Source of the DNA: Microbacterium jejuense
GTDB lineage: Bacteria; Actinomycetota; Actinomycetes; Actinomycetales; Microbacteriaceae
Length of the DNA stretch: 64,000 bases
Assembly (NCBI RefSeq): GCF_019511665.1
Contig: NZ_JAEUAW010000001.1
Location: forward strand, 124,001-188,000
Direction of reading: 5' to 3'
A model generated the notes under the pieces. It saw only the letters and a program-made list of their open reading frames with translations. It was not told where the DNA came from and ran no database searches. Positions 10,215 through 17,773 of the stretch are shown piece by piece; the first letter of the stretch is position 1, and each line of letters starts with the position of its first letter. Position numbers and translations under genes: made by a program.

Positions 10215-10246
10215 GCCCGCGGCACGCTCCGCAGAGCCCCGCATGA

Positions 10247-10284
10247 CGAAGGCGGAGCCGGCCCCCCGGTCGGCTCCGCCTTCG
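10247..10284. terminator. Bidirectional terminator hairpin
   Basis: A perfect 14-bp stem (10247-10260 with 10271-10284, CGAAGGCGGAGCCG) and a 10-base loop lie between the convergent epimerase and CsbD-like genes. The arms end in TTCG and CGAA, giving a short U-run in both directions. Confidence 0.85.
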
Positions 10285-10295
10285 TCGTCTGCGGA

Positions 10296-10496
10296 TCAGT
10301 GGTCGTCGCGCAGGTCTTCCTTGATGTCGTTGCGGGTCTTGACCGAGTCGCGCTCGGCCTCAGCCTTCTTGACGTCGGCATCCGCCTTCATCTCGTCGAC
10401 CTTGTCGCCGATCCGATCGGTGGTGTCCTCCCACGCGTCCTTCAGCTTCTCGCCGACGGCTTCCGCGGTTTCTTTGGCGTCGTCCATGAATCCCAT
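10296..10496 (-). CDS. Small CsbD-like/antitoxin-like stress protein
   Basis: A 66-residue, very hydrophilic and highly charged protein (MGFMDDAKETAEAVGEKLKD start), likely helical throughout. Composition and heptad-like spacing resemble CsbD-family or LEA-like stress proteins, but no catalytic motif is visible. AGGAG precedes the ATG at a good distance. It is a single gene facing the ara terminator. Family assignment is tentative; that it is a real gene is well supported by the RBS and codon use. Confidence 0.7.
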   Translation of the reverse strand: MGFMDDAKETAEAVGEKLKDAWEDTTDRIGDKVDEMKADADVKKAEAERDSVKTRNDIKEDLRDDH

Positions 10497-10582
10497 CGGT
10501 CGCTCCTCTCGTGGGGTGGTCCATTCACCGTACGGCGAGACGCCGGTGGGACGACGGGGGTTGCATCGCGCCCGCGCGCTTG

Positions 10583-11431
10583 CTAGTGCACGGGCGTGCG
10601 CGTATCGATCGCGTCGCGCAGCGGGCGGCGCATCGGGACCCAGTAGTGCGTCGGCGTGATGCGGGTGAGCACGTCGACCAGTCGCGCCTCGCGCCCGATC
10701 AGGATGCGGGGCCGGCGCCGGATCGTCGCCTCGACGATGTGCGCCGCGGCGTCCTCGGGCTCCGTGTGGTACATCGCCGCCTGGGCCTCGGCGGCCCGCT
10801 GGGCCACCGCGGGGTCGATCGCCGCCGCGTACCGCCCGCGCAGGATGATGCCGGTCTTGACGCCTGCGGGGTACACGGCGCCGACCGACACGGTGGTGCG
10901 CTCGAGCTCGTGCCGCAGCGCCTCGGTGAAGCCGCGCACGGCGAACTTGCTCATGGCGTACGGGATGCGCCCGGCCGGCGCGGCCAGGCCGTAGATCGAC
11001 ACCAGATGCGTGATGTGCGCGGCCGGCTCGCGCTGCAGCGCCGGCAGCAGCGCCTGCGTGATGTTGACCGTGCCCCACAGGTTCACGTCCATGAGCCAGC
11101 GCATCTCGGCCATCGTGAGCTGCCCGATGTCGCCGAGCATCGACGATCCGGCGCACGTGATGAGGGCCTGGACGTGCGGATGGGATGCCTCCACCTCCGC
11201 GGCCGCGGCGGCCACCGCCGCGTCGTCGGCGAGGTCGACCGCGTGCGTCGTGTGGCCGCTGCCCGCCAGGCTCGCCGCGACGTCGGCGAGGCCTTCGGCG
11301 TTGCGGTCCACGAGCGCGACGTGCGCGCCGCGTACCGCGAGCTGACGCGCGACGTCGGCCCCCATGCCCGCCGCCGCACCGGTGATGACGGTGGTGCGCC
11401 CGCGCACAGCCAGGGCTCGCCGTCTCGTCAT
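10583..11431 (-). CDS. Short-chain dehydrogenase/reductase
   Basis: 282 residues of a classical SDR. The NAD(P)-binding TGAAAGMG is at residues 17-24, an acid residue ends the second strand (VALVDRN), and the catalytic Tyr-Lys pair is in YAMSK. The central ITCAGSS replaces the usual NNAG motif. Substrate is unknown. AGGAGG precedes the start. Its C-terminal extension after residue 240 contains many Arg residues, as in SDRs that act on lipids or retinol-like compounds, but this is weak. Confidence 0.85.
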   Translation of the reverse strand: MTRRRALAVRGRTTVITGAAAGMGADVARQLAVRGAHVALVDRNAEGLADVAASLAGSGHTTHAVDLADDAAVAAAAAEVEASHPHVQALITCAGSSMLGDIGQLTMAEMRWLMDVNLWGTVNITQALLPALQREPAAHITHLVSIYGLAAPAGRIPYAMSKFAVRGFTEALRHELERTTVSVGAVYPAGVKTGIILRGRYAAAIDPAVAQRAAEAQAAMYHTEPEDAAAHIVEATIRRRPRILIGREARLVDVLTRITPTHYWVPMRRPLRDAIDTRTPVH

Positions 11432-11533
11432 GTGAAGCCTCCTGCTCCGGATCGTCCCCGTCGACGATCGCGCCTACGATTCTCGCTGACTCGGAAGCCG
11501 CCCGCGGACGCTAGCCTCTTTACGGGAGGTGTG

Positions 11534-12166
11534 ATGGGCAAGACCGCAGAGGCGATCGCCGAGGGGGTGTCCATCGCGTCCGCCGCCGCGCGCCTGTCGA
11601 TCCGCAACCGCATCCTCGTCGACACCATCGCGAACGACGAGCCCTTCGAGGTCTCGCGGTTCGTGCCGTTCGCGCACGAGACCCTGATCGCGCTGGCCGA
11701 CGAGCAGGCCGCTGCTGCCGAGCTGGTCAAGCGCCAGCGCAAGAAGGCGTGGGGCAAGTTCACCGACCCCGACGGCACCCACGACTACCGCGATCGCGAC
11801 ACCCGCAATCTGCGCAAGCGGGGCAAGCAGTACGCCGGCGTCGCGCAGGCGCTGCGCCGCATGGCCGACGATCCGCACGTCGTCCGCACGCTCATCGAGC
11901 AGTCGCGCGACGCGGCGTGGGGCGACGTCGAGGCCAACCTGCAGCGCCGGCTGCAGGTCGAGGGCATGCGCGCCGACCTGGACCCCGACTACGAGCGCAT
12001 GCGCGCGGCCCGCATGCAGTCGATCCGTCTCGTCGACCTGCCGCGCCTGGCCGCCCACAAACGTCGGGCCGAAGAGTCCGAGGCGTCCGAGTCTGGTGAC
12101 CCGGCACCGGTCGTCACGCCGTCGCCGCGCGTCTCGGGCATCGACGTCAGCGAGCTCGACGGCTGA
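11534..12166 (+). CDS. Conserved helical protein of unknown function
   Basis: 210 residues, strongly helical and basic in the middle (KRQRKKAWGKF, RNLRKRGKQYAG), with an acidic, Ser/Pro-rich tail. No enzyme motif or membrane span is visible. Related proteins appear to be widespread in Microbacteriaceae, but I do not recognise a named family. GGGAGG lies just before the ATG, with a TAGCCT hexamer at 11512 for a promoter. It is divergent from the SDR gene. Confidence 0.7.
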   Translation: MGKTAEAIAEGVSIASAAARLSIRNRILVDTIANDEPFEVSRFVPFAHETLIALADEQAAAAELVKRQRKKAWGKFTDPDGTHDYRDRDTRNLRKRGKQYAGVAQALRRMADDPHVVRTLIEQSRDAAWGDVEANLQRRLQVEGMRADLDPDYERMRAARMQSIRLVDLPRLAAHKRRAEESEASESGDPAPVVTPSPRVSGIDVSELDG

Positions 12167-12198
12167 CGGTCGCCCGCGGTTGGCGTACCCTCGCCCTC

Positions 12199-12588
12199 GT
12201 GGACGAGGCTCCGACGCATGCGATGTGGTTCCCGCCCGACCACCCGCTCCCGGTGCGGGTGCGCTCCCTGTGCCTGCCGTACCCCGAGGCGGTCGAGGCG
12301 ATCTCGCACGGCCGCTGCACCTTCCGCGCGGGCAAGCGGCAGTTCGCGATCGTCGGCGTCGGCCCCGACCCCGCCGTGCTGTTCCTCCCCGACGACTTGG
12401 AGCGTCCCGCACTGCTCGAGCGCGACGACGTCTTCATCCCGCCGTACGAGGGAGCCTCCGGTTGGCTCGCCCTCCGTGTGGACGTGGATGCCGGCGACTG
12501 GACCCTCCTCGCCGAGCTCATCGACACCTCGTACCGGCGTGTGGCGCTCCAGCGGCAGCTGCGCGCGCTGGACGCCGCCGGGCTCTGA
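12199..12588 (+). CDS. MmcQ/YjbR-like protein
   Basis: 129 residues with the pattern of the YjbR (DUF419) fold: FRAGKRQFAIVG near residue 43, a short hydrophobic strand, then a Gly-Trp-Leu segment (GASGWLAL) and a C-terminal helix with ELIDTSYRRVA. These proteins may bind DNA; no activity is established. The GTG start has a TACCCT hexamer at 12186-12191, 7 nt upstream, and no RBS, fitting a leaderless mRNA. Confidence 0.75.
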   Translation: MDEAPTHAMWFPPDHPLPVRVRSLCLPYPEAVEAISHGRCTFRAGKRQFAIVGVGPDPAVLFLPDDLERPALLERDDVFIPPYEGASGWLALRVDVDAGDWTLLAELIDTSYRRVALQRQLRALDAAGL

Positions 12589-12701
12589 CGCGGGCGCCGA
12601 GACCGCCGGACACGCCCGGGATTCCGGCATCCCGTCTCGATTCGCGCCGAACCGGGGCGTGAGGTATTCTTGACGACGTTGTGCGCGAGAGCGAACGACA
12701 T

Positions 12702-12774
12702 GCGCCCGTAGCTCAATGGATAGAGCATCTGACTACGGATCAGAAGGTTAGGGGTTCGAGTCCCTTCGGGCGCG
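12702..12774 (+). tRNA. tRNA-Arg (anticodon ACG)
   Basis: A complete 73-nt cloverleaf. The acceptor GCGCCCG pairs with CGGGCGC, the anticodon stem is TCTGA/TCAGA, the loop CTACGGA puts ACG at 12735-12737, and the T-arm has AGGGG-TTCGAGT-CCCTT. The CCA end is not encoded. A TATTCT hexamer at 12664 may be its -10 box. Confidence 0.97.
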
Positions 12775-12798
12775 CACTGTGTTGAGACAGTAAGCATT

Positions 12799-12833
12799 GA
12801 AAGCCCGCGGAATCCCGCGGGCTTTCGTGTTTT
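12799..12833. terminator. Terminator after tRNA-Arg
   Basis: A 12-bp perfect stem (12799-12810 with 12815-12826, GAAAGCCCGCGG) with a four-base loop, followed by a T-rich run. It ends the tRNA transcript and can also serve the convergent gene at 12936. Confidence 0.9.
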
Positions 12834-12935
12834 CTGGGGCGGTCTTGAGCTGCCAACTTGTAAGAACCATCTGCCAGGGGCCGCGGTGGCGGAAGTCGTG
12901 TCAGTGCATCGTCCGCCTCTTGCTTGAGACGTCCG

Positions 12936-13607
12936 TCAGTCGTACGTGTCGGTCCAGGCGGCGATGTCGACGCCGTGGTTGTCGGGTGACGCGAGCGACC
13001 ACCACATCGGCGCGTGCGAATCGTCGGCGAGCCGGCCGCCAGCGGCGAGTGCGGCATCCACCCGCTCCTGCGCCTGATCGGCCGGCACGAAGACATCGAA
13101 GTGCGTCCGGCCTCGCGACGGAACATCGCCGGCGATCGGGTTGAAGGCGAGCGGCGGGCCGCTGCGCAGCGGGTCGACCGCATCGGTGTCGCCGAGTTCT
13201 TCGTACCCCAACGCGGCGAGAAAGAAGGGGCGCACGTCGGCGCCCGAGTGCTGGGCGACATAGACGCCCACCGACTGGACGCGCGAGGGATCCGCCACCA
13301 TGTTGAGGTCGCGCGCGGCGCGCGAGACGATGACGGCGAACTCCGCGGCGCGCGCAGGGATGCCGACGGGATCGCGGGGCGGGACGCGTACGATCACGCC
13401 CTCCGGGCGCACGTCGATGTCGGGACGGATGCCGCAGCGTTCGGCCGCGGCGACGACGGGAGCCACGAGCGCCGCTGCCTCGGTGAGCGAATCGGCGGCG
13501 AAGACCGCCTGGGGCCCGGTTGCCGTCACCCGCCAGTCCGACACACCCGGCGCACGATGGAACTCAGCCGGGCTGATCCCTGCCTGCTCGCTCGTCGAAT
13601 CTTCCAT
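12936..13607 (-). CDS. Pterin-dehydratase-like / VOC fusion protein
   Basis: 223 residues in two parts. Residues about 10-110 resemble a pterin-4a-carbinolamine dehydratase (SDWRVTATGPQAVF, then a helix and GIRPDIDVRPEGVIVRV), but the family's catalytic His-His pair is not visible. Residues about 115-223 resemble a VOC/glyoxalase domain ending in SPDNHGVDIAAW. I recall this pairing in other actinobacteria under the name VOC family protein. Function is unknown; a small-ligand-binding or resistance role is possible. A short AGGGA precedes the ATG. Confidence 0.72.
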   Translation of the reverse strand: MEDSTSEQAGISPAEFHRAPGVSDWRVTATGPQAVFAADSLTEAAALVAPVVAAAERCGIRPDIDVRPEGVIVRVPPRDPVGIPARAAEFAVIVSRAARDLNMVADPSRVQSVGVYVAQHSGADVRPFFLAALGYEELGDTDAVDPLRSGPPLAFNPIAGDVPSRGRTHFDVFVPADQAQERVDAALAAGGRLADDSHAPMWWSLASPDNHGVDIAAWTDTYD

Positions 13608-13664
13608 GAGGAAGTCCCTTCTTCCGTGCGCGAAGCCCAGCGTACTCGGCAGGGCGCGCGCAGT

Positions 13665-14411
13665 TCAGGAGTCCCGCATGCGGGATCTGAGCACGTCGAA
13701 CTCGCAACCCGGCGCGTCGGGATCGAACCCGTGCTCGATGAGCCAACGGGATGCGACCAGGCTGCGTAGCGACCACCACGCGCGGATGACGCTCCGGTCG
13801 GCATCGTCGCCGTACCCGGCGAGCAGGTCATCGAGGCGTTCCTCGTGTCCCAGGGTGAGGGTCGCAAGGTCGAACATGGGATCGCCGGGGCCCGCTTCGG
13901 ACCAGTCGATGACGCCGGTGACCTCGTCGCCTTCGACGAACACGTGAGTGATCTGCAGATCTCCGTGGATGAACCGCGGTTTCCATGGCCGGAGTGCTGC
14001 CTGGGCGATCTCGCGGTTCCGGCGGATCGTCTCGGCGGGCAGCACGGCGTTGTCGAGCAGCCAGGAGCACTCCGTCTCCAGCTCCGCGACCACGTCGTGC
14101 AGGCTTCGTCCCGGCCAGGGTGGAAGCGGCGCGTCGTGCAGCTTCCGGATGGCGGCACCCGCTGCTGCCCACGCCGCCTTCGACGCCGTGGACGGTTCGC
14201 CGAGGACGCCGAGCGCCTCGCCGGGCACGGCGGTGATCGCGAGCACCGGCGGCCTGTGCCAGAGCACGGCTGGGGTGGGGATCGGCGCCACGGAGATCGC
14301 CTTCATCTCGACCTCGGCGTGCGCCGGGTTGTTGTCGACCTTCAGGAAGACGTCGCCGACGCGCAGGGTCGCCCGTTGGGAGTGGGCGACGATCACTTCG
14401 ACATCTTCCAT
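13665..14411 (-). CDS. Aminoglycoside/macrolide phosphotransferase-like kinase
   Basis: 248 residues of the APH kinase fold. The Brenner-type loop HGDLQITHVFV and the metal-binding IDWSEAGPGDPMFDLA are clear. The usual Asn after HGDL is replaced by His, as in macrolide 2'-phosphotransferases. The lysine-bearing N-lobe is short (GDVFLKVDNNPAHAEVE). The start at 14411 (MEDVEV) has a CAGGAT hexamer 6 nt upstream, suggesting a leaderless mRNA. Substrate is unknown; many such chromosomal genes act on sugars or amines rather than drugs. Confidence 0.8.
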   Translation of the reverse strand: MEDVEVIVAHSQRATLRVGDVFLKVDNNPAHAEVEMKAISVAPIPTPAVLWHRPPVLAITAVPGEALGVLGEPSTASKAAWAAAGAAIRKLHDAPLPPWPGRSLHDVVAELETECSWLLDNAVLPAETIRRNREIAQAALRPWKPRFIHGDLQITHVFVEGDEVTGVIDWSEAGPGDPMFDLATLTLGHEERLDDLLAGYGDDADRSVIRAWWSLRSLVASRWLIEHGFDPDAPGCEFDVLRSRMRDS

Positions 14412-14620
14412 ACGACCATCCTGGCGGGACCGACACAGGTGTGAGCGGGTCACCTGCCGTCGCAGAGGATGCGAAGGAAGCCAGTTTCCTGGCATCGCCG
14501 GATCGTGTACGCGCAATTCACCGGACGTTCTCGGAGCCGTCGCTCGTGCCGCCTACCGTGGCGGCATCGTCCGTCCGCCGACGAGCGGTTGCGGCATCCT
14601 GTCTACGCATTGGAGCACCC

Positions 14621-15469
14621 ATGAAGATCGTCCAGATCTCGGACACCCACATCAGCCACCTCGGCGGCTCGCCGACCGACAACGCGGTGCGGGTCGTGGA
14701 GTTCGTCAACGCGCTGCAGCCGGACTTCGTGGTTCACAGCGGCGACGTCACCATCCTCGACCCCGACGAGGATCGAGACCGCGTGGCGGCACGTGAGGTG
14801 CTCGCCGGCATCGCGGCGCCCCTGCGCGTGCTGCCGGGCAATCACGACGTGGGCGAGCCGGGAGAGGAGCCGTTCGGTGACCGTCCCGTCACGAGCGAGC
14901 GCGTCGCCGCCTTCCGCGCCCACTTCGGCGAGGATCGCTTCGTCGAAGAGGTCGGCGACTGGGTCGTGATCGGCGTGAACAGCGAACTGTTCGACTCCGG
15001 ACTGCCCGAGGAGGACGAGCAGTGGGAATGGATCGACGCCCTCCCGGCGCTGGTCGGCCCGCGCCCCGCACTCTTCTTCACGCACAAGCCCGTGTGGGCG
15101 CTCAGGCCGGAGCTGCAGGACCCGCGCCTCTCGGTGGGGCCGCAGTCGCTGCCCCGGCTGGAGTCCGCGCTGGCTGCTCTCGACGTGCGCGCGTACGGCA
15201 GCGGGCACCTGCACCACTACGCCCTCACCTTCCGCGACGGGGTCCCGGTCGTATCGGCCCCGTCGACCGCCTTCGTGCACCGCGGCGCCGTCAGTGCCGA
15301 CATCGTCGGACCCGGCCTCATCCAGCTCGGCGTCGTGGAGTACGTCATCGACGAGAGTGGAGCGCTCCCGTTCTTCCGCGCGCCGCACGACCTCGTCGAG
15401 CCGGAGTTCCTGCAGGTCGAGCAGGCGCGCCTCGCGCTGGACGCGATGGGTGTCGTGCTCCCCGCGTGA
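14621..15469 (+). CDS. Calcineurin-like metallophosphoesterase
   Basis: 282 residues with the full set of di-metal site motifs: ISDTHIS at the N-terminus, HSGDV, LPGNHDVG, FFTHKPV and YGSGHLHH. The pattern is that of class III phosphodiesterases such as CpdA and the glycerophosphodiesterase GpdQ. Start ATG 14621 follows GGAGCA; an upstream in-frame start at 14441 would add 60 residues before the first strand and is unlikely. No signal peptide is visible, so it acts in the cytoplasm. It is followed 24 bp later by the RpiR regulator, suggesting the same pathway. Confidence 0.88.
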   Translation: MKIVQISDTHISHLGGSPTDNAVRVVEFVNALQPDFVVHSGDVTILDPDEDRDRVAAREVLAGIAAPLRVLPGNHDVGEPGEEPFGDRPVTSERVAAFRAHFGEDRFVEEVGDWVVIGVNSELFDSGLPEEDEQWEWIDALPALVGPRPALFFTHKPVWALRPELQDPRLSVGPQSLPRLESALAALDVRAYGSGHLHHYALTFRDGVPVVSAPSTAFVHRGAVSADIVGPGLIQLGVVEYVIDESGALPFFRAPHDLVEPEFLQVEQARLALDAMGVVLPA

Positions 15470-15493
15470 TCGCGGCGTGGTAGACCCGACAGC

Positions 15494-16429
15494 ATGTATT
15501 CGCACGTCGCCGAACCGCCCGTCGGCGGGACCATCGACCACATCCTCTCTGTGCTGCCTTCGCTCGTGCCGAGCGCGCAGCGCGTCGCCCGCATCTGCGC
15601 GGAGCGACCGCAGGAGGTCGTCGACATGTCGGGTGCCGATCTCGCCGAGGCTGCGGGCACGTCGGCCGCAACCGTCAGCCGCACCAGCCAGGCGCTGGGC
15701 TTCCGCGGATTCCAGCACATGCGGATGCTGCTCATCCGTGATCTCGGCGCCGCCGCGCAGGACGAAGAGGCCAGACCTCAGGGAACCGAGGGATGGCTTC
15801 ACACGCTCGCCGACGGTGCGGCCGGGCTCATCCGCAGCTCGCTGGCCTCCGTCGATGCCGAGATCTTCGACGCGGCTGCGGACGCCATCGCCGGTGCGCG
15901 GCGGGTCCTCGTCGTCGGCACCGGCGGGTCGCATCCGGCGGCGCAGGCCGTCGCCGTCAACTTCATCATGAACGGGCGCTCGTGCGAGGCGCCGATCGAC
16001 GGCGTCGTGCAGCAGCTGACGGCGAGCGTGCTCGGCGAGGGCGATGTGTGTCTGGTCGTGAGCTCGAGCGGCGCGAACTCCGTCACGCTGGCGTCGGCGG
16101 CCGCAGCAGCCGACGCAGGGGCCACGGTCATCGGCGTCACGGGGTTCGCCCGCGCGCCCATTGCCGAGTACGCGGACCTGCTCCTGGTCGGAGGGGCCCG
16201 GTTCCAATCGTGGGACAGGGGGACGCTGGGCAGCGGCCTCGTGCAGCTCTTGCTCCTCACGGCTCTCCAGATCGCCGTGGCCGAGCGCATGACCGACGTC
16301 GCGGAGCATGCGCAGGCCGCCGTGCGCGACGAGGTGCTGGGCATCGTCGCCGAAGAGACTGCGGACGGGCCGGTCGAGTCCGGTGACGATCCGGACGCGG
16401 CCTCGGATGTTCGCGGTGAAACCGTCTGA
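15494..16429 (+). CDS. RpiR/MurR-family regulator with SIS domain
   Basis: 311 residues: an N-terminal HTH_6 domain (AGTSAATVSRTSQALGFRGF near residues 55-74) and a C-terminal SIS phosphosugar-binding domain (VVGTGGSHPAAQA, then LVVSSSGANSVTLASAAA). Regulators of this family usually sense a phosphorylated sugar or polyol, which fits the phosphatase-rich transporter operon that follows. The last 25 residues are acidic and without clear structure. The promoter region of the ABC operon lies in the next 107 bp. Confidence 0.9.
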   Translation: MYSHVAEPPVGGTIDHILSVLPSLVPSAQRVARICAERPQEVVDMSGADLAEAAGTSAATVSRTSQALGFRGFQHMRMLLIRDLGAAAQDEEARPQGTEGWLHTLADGAAGLIRSSLASVDAEIFDAAADAIAGARRVLVVGTGGSHPAAQAVAVNFIMNGRSCEAPIDGVVQQLTASVLGEGDVCLVVSSSGANSVTLASAAAAADAGATVIGVTGFARAPIAEYADLLLVGGARFQSWDRGTLGSGLVQLLLLTALQIAVAERMTDVAEHAQAAVRDEVLGIVAEETADGPVESGDDPDAASDVRGETV

Positions 16430-16494
16430 CGTTGGCGCCGAGTTCGCCCGCAATTCACTTTCCCGGCTTTGAATCGCCAGGCAAGCGAATTTCA

Positions 16495-16535
16495 CGGGAA
16501 GGTCCCGCCAGGTAAGTCGCTTGCAGAAAGCGACT
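16495..16535 (+). promoter_or_regulatory. Two tandem hairpins abutting the ABC ATPase start
   Basis: A 5-bp hairpin (CGGGA at 16495-16499 with TCCCG at 16503-16507) is followed by an 8-bp hairpin (AGTCGCTT at 16515-16522 with AAGCGACT at 16528-16535). The second ends one base before the ATG at 16537 and no ordinary RBS is seen there. They may form an operator or a translation-control structure; the role is inferred. Confidence 0.5.
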
Positions 16536-16536
16536 C

Positions 16537-17733
16537 ATGGGCACGATCCAGCTCTCGGGCATCGGGCGCACCTTCAAGAGCACCGCTGCCGTCCGTGACA
16601 TCTACCTGACGATCGAGGACGGCGAGTTCGTCGTCCTGCTCGGACCATCGGGCTGCGGCAAGACCACGCTGCTGCGGATGATCGCCGGTCTGCTCGAGCC
16701 GACGACCGGCCGCATCCTGCTCGACGGCGTCGACATCACCGAGCTTCCGTCGAAGAAGCGCGACCTCGCGATGGTGTTCCAGAGCTATGCGCTCTACCCG
16801 CACCTCAGCGTGCGCAAGAACCTCGCCTTCCCGCTCAAGGTGCAGCACCTGGGCAAGGACGAGATCGAGCGTCGTGTGCAGGACGTCGCCGACTCGCTGG
16901 AGATCGGCCACCTGCTGGACCGCAAGCCCAAGGAGCTCTCGGGCGGCCAGCGGCAGCGCGTGGCCGTCGGGCGCGCGCTCGTGCGCAACCCCAAGGCCTT
17001 CCTCATGGATGAGCCGCTCTCGAACCTCGACGCGAAGCTGCGCACGCAGACGCGCCACGAGCTGACCGCACTGCACCGCCGCCTCGGCGCCACCTTCGTC
17101 TACGTCACGCACGACCAAGTCGAGGCCATGACGATGGCCACGAAGATCGTCGTGCTGAACGCCGGCGCCATCGAGCAGTTCGGCAGCCCCGAGGAGGTGT
17201 ACGACTGCCCTGAGTCGGTGTTCGTCGCCGGCTTCCTCGGCAGCCCGGCGATGAACCTCCTCGAGGCGCAGGTCATCGGGCGCGAGGGGATCGTGTCGCT
17301 GTCGGGCACGGGACTGGCAGGTGACCTCTGGCCCGGTGACACCGACGACCTCGACGTCGTCGTGGGCATCCGTCCCGAGCACCTCGAGATCGCCGCACTG
17401 TCGGACGAGCACGACGGAATCCTGCTCGACGGCACCGTCGAGATCGTCGAGAACCTGGGCGGCGAGCAGATCCTCACCTTCAGCACCGGCCGCTCGCGCA
17501 TCCACATGCGCACCTCCCGCGACGTGCGCGTCTCGGTCGGCGAACAGCTCACCCTGCGCGCCGCCGCGGAGCACGTGCACCTCTTCGACCGCGCCTCCGG
17601 CCGCCGCCTCGAATGGGTCGCCGAGACCGCCGCCGATGCGGTGGGCGCCGCCCGCGAGAGCGCCGAGCCGACGGCCGAACCGGCCGCCGCGGCATCCCTC
17701 ACCAGCCGCTCCGAGCCGCTTCTCACCGCCTGA
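16537..17733 (+). CDS. ABC transporter ATPase, UgpC/MsmK type
   Basis: 398 residues. Walker A is GPSGCGKTT near residue 37, the signature is LSGGQRQRVAVGRAL, Walker B is FLMDEPLSNLD, and the switch His is in YVTHDQVEAMT. The C-terminal 150 residues form the TOBE-type regulatory domain of carbohydrate importers. It leads an operon with a binding lipoprotein and, after two phosphatase genes, two permeases. The Ala/Glu-rich last 35 residues are probably disordered. The solute is not a simple sugar by context; see the cluster finding. Confidence 0.92.
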   Translation: MGTIQLSGIGRTFKSTAAVRDIYLTIEDGEFVVLLGPSGCGKTTLLRMIAGLLEPTTGRILLDGVDITELPSKKRDLAMVFQSYALYPHLSVRKNLAFPLKVQHLGKDEIERRVQDVADSLEIGHLLDRKPKELSGGQRQRVAVGRALVRNPKAFLMDEPLSNLDAKLRTQTRHELTALHRRLGATFVYVTHDQVEAMTMATKIVVLNAGAIEQFGSPEEVYDCPESVFVAGFLGSPAMNLLEAQVIGREGIVSLSGTGLAGDLWPGDTDDLDVVVGIRPEHLEIAALSDEHDGILLDGTVEIVENLGGEQILTFSTGRSRIHMRTSRDVRVSVGEQLTLRAAAEHVHLFDRASGRRLEWVAETAADAVGAARESAEPTAEPAAAASLTSRSEPLLTA

Positions 17734-17773
17734 CCATTCCGTCCCCGCCCACCCGAAACAGGAGAACCACGAC

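Noticed and set aside
12702..12774. tRNA gene as an integration site for a genomic island
   Set aside because: No integrase gene follows and no repeat of the tRNA 3' end was noticed downstream in the window.
13665..14411. Confirmed antibiotic-resistance gene
   Set aside because: The fold is clear but substrate is not. Many chromosomal relatives are not resistance enzymes, so only the family is claimed.
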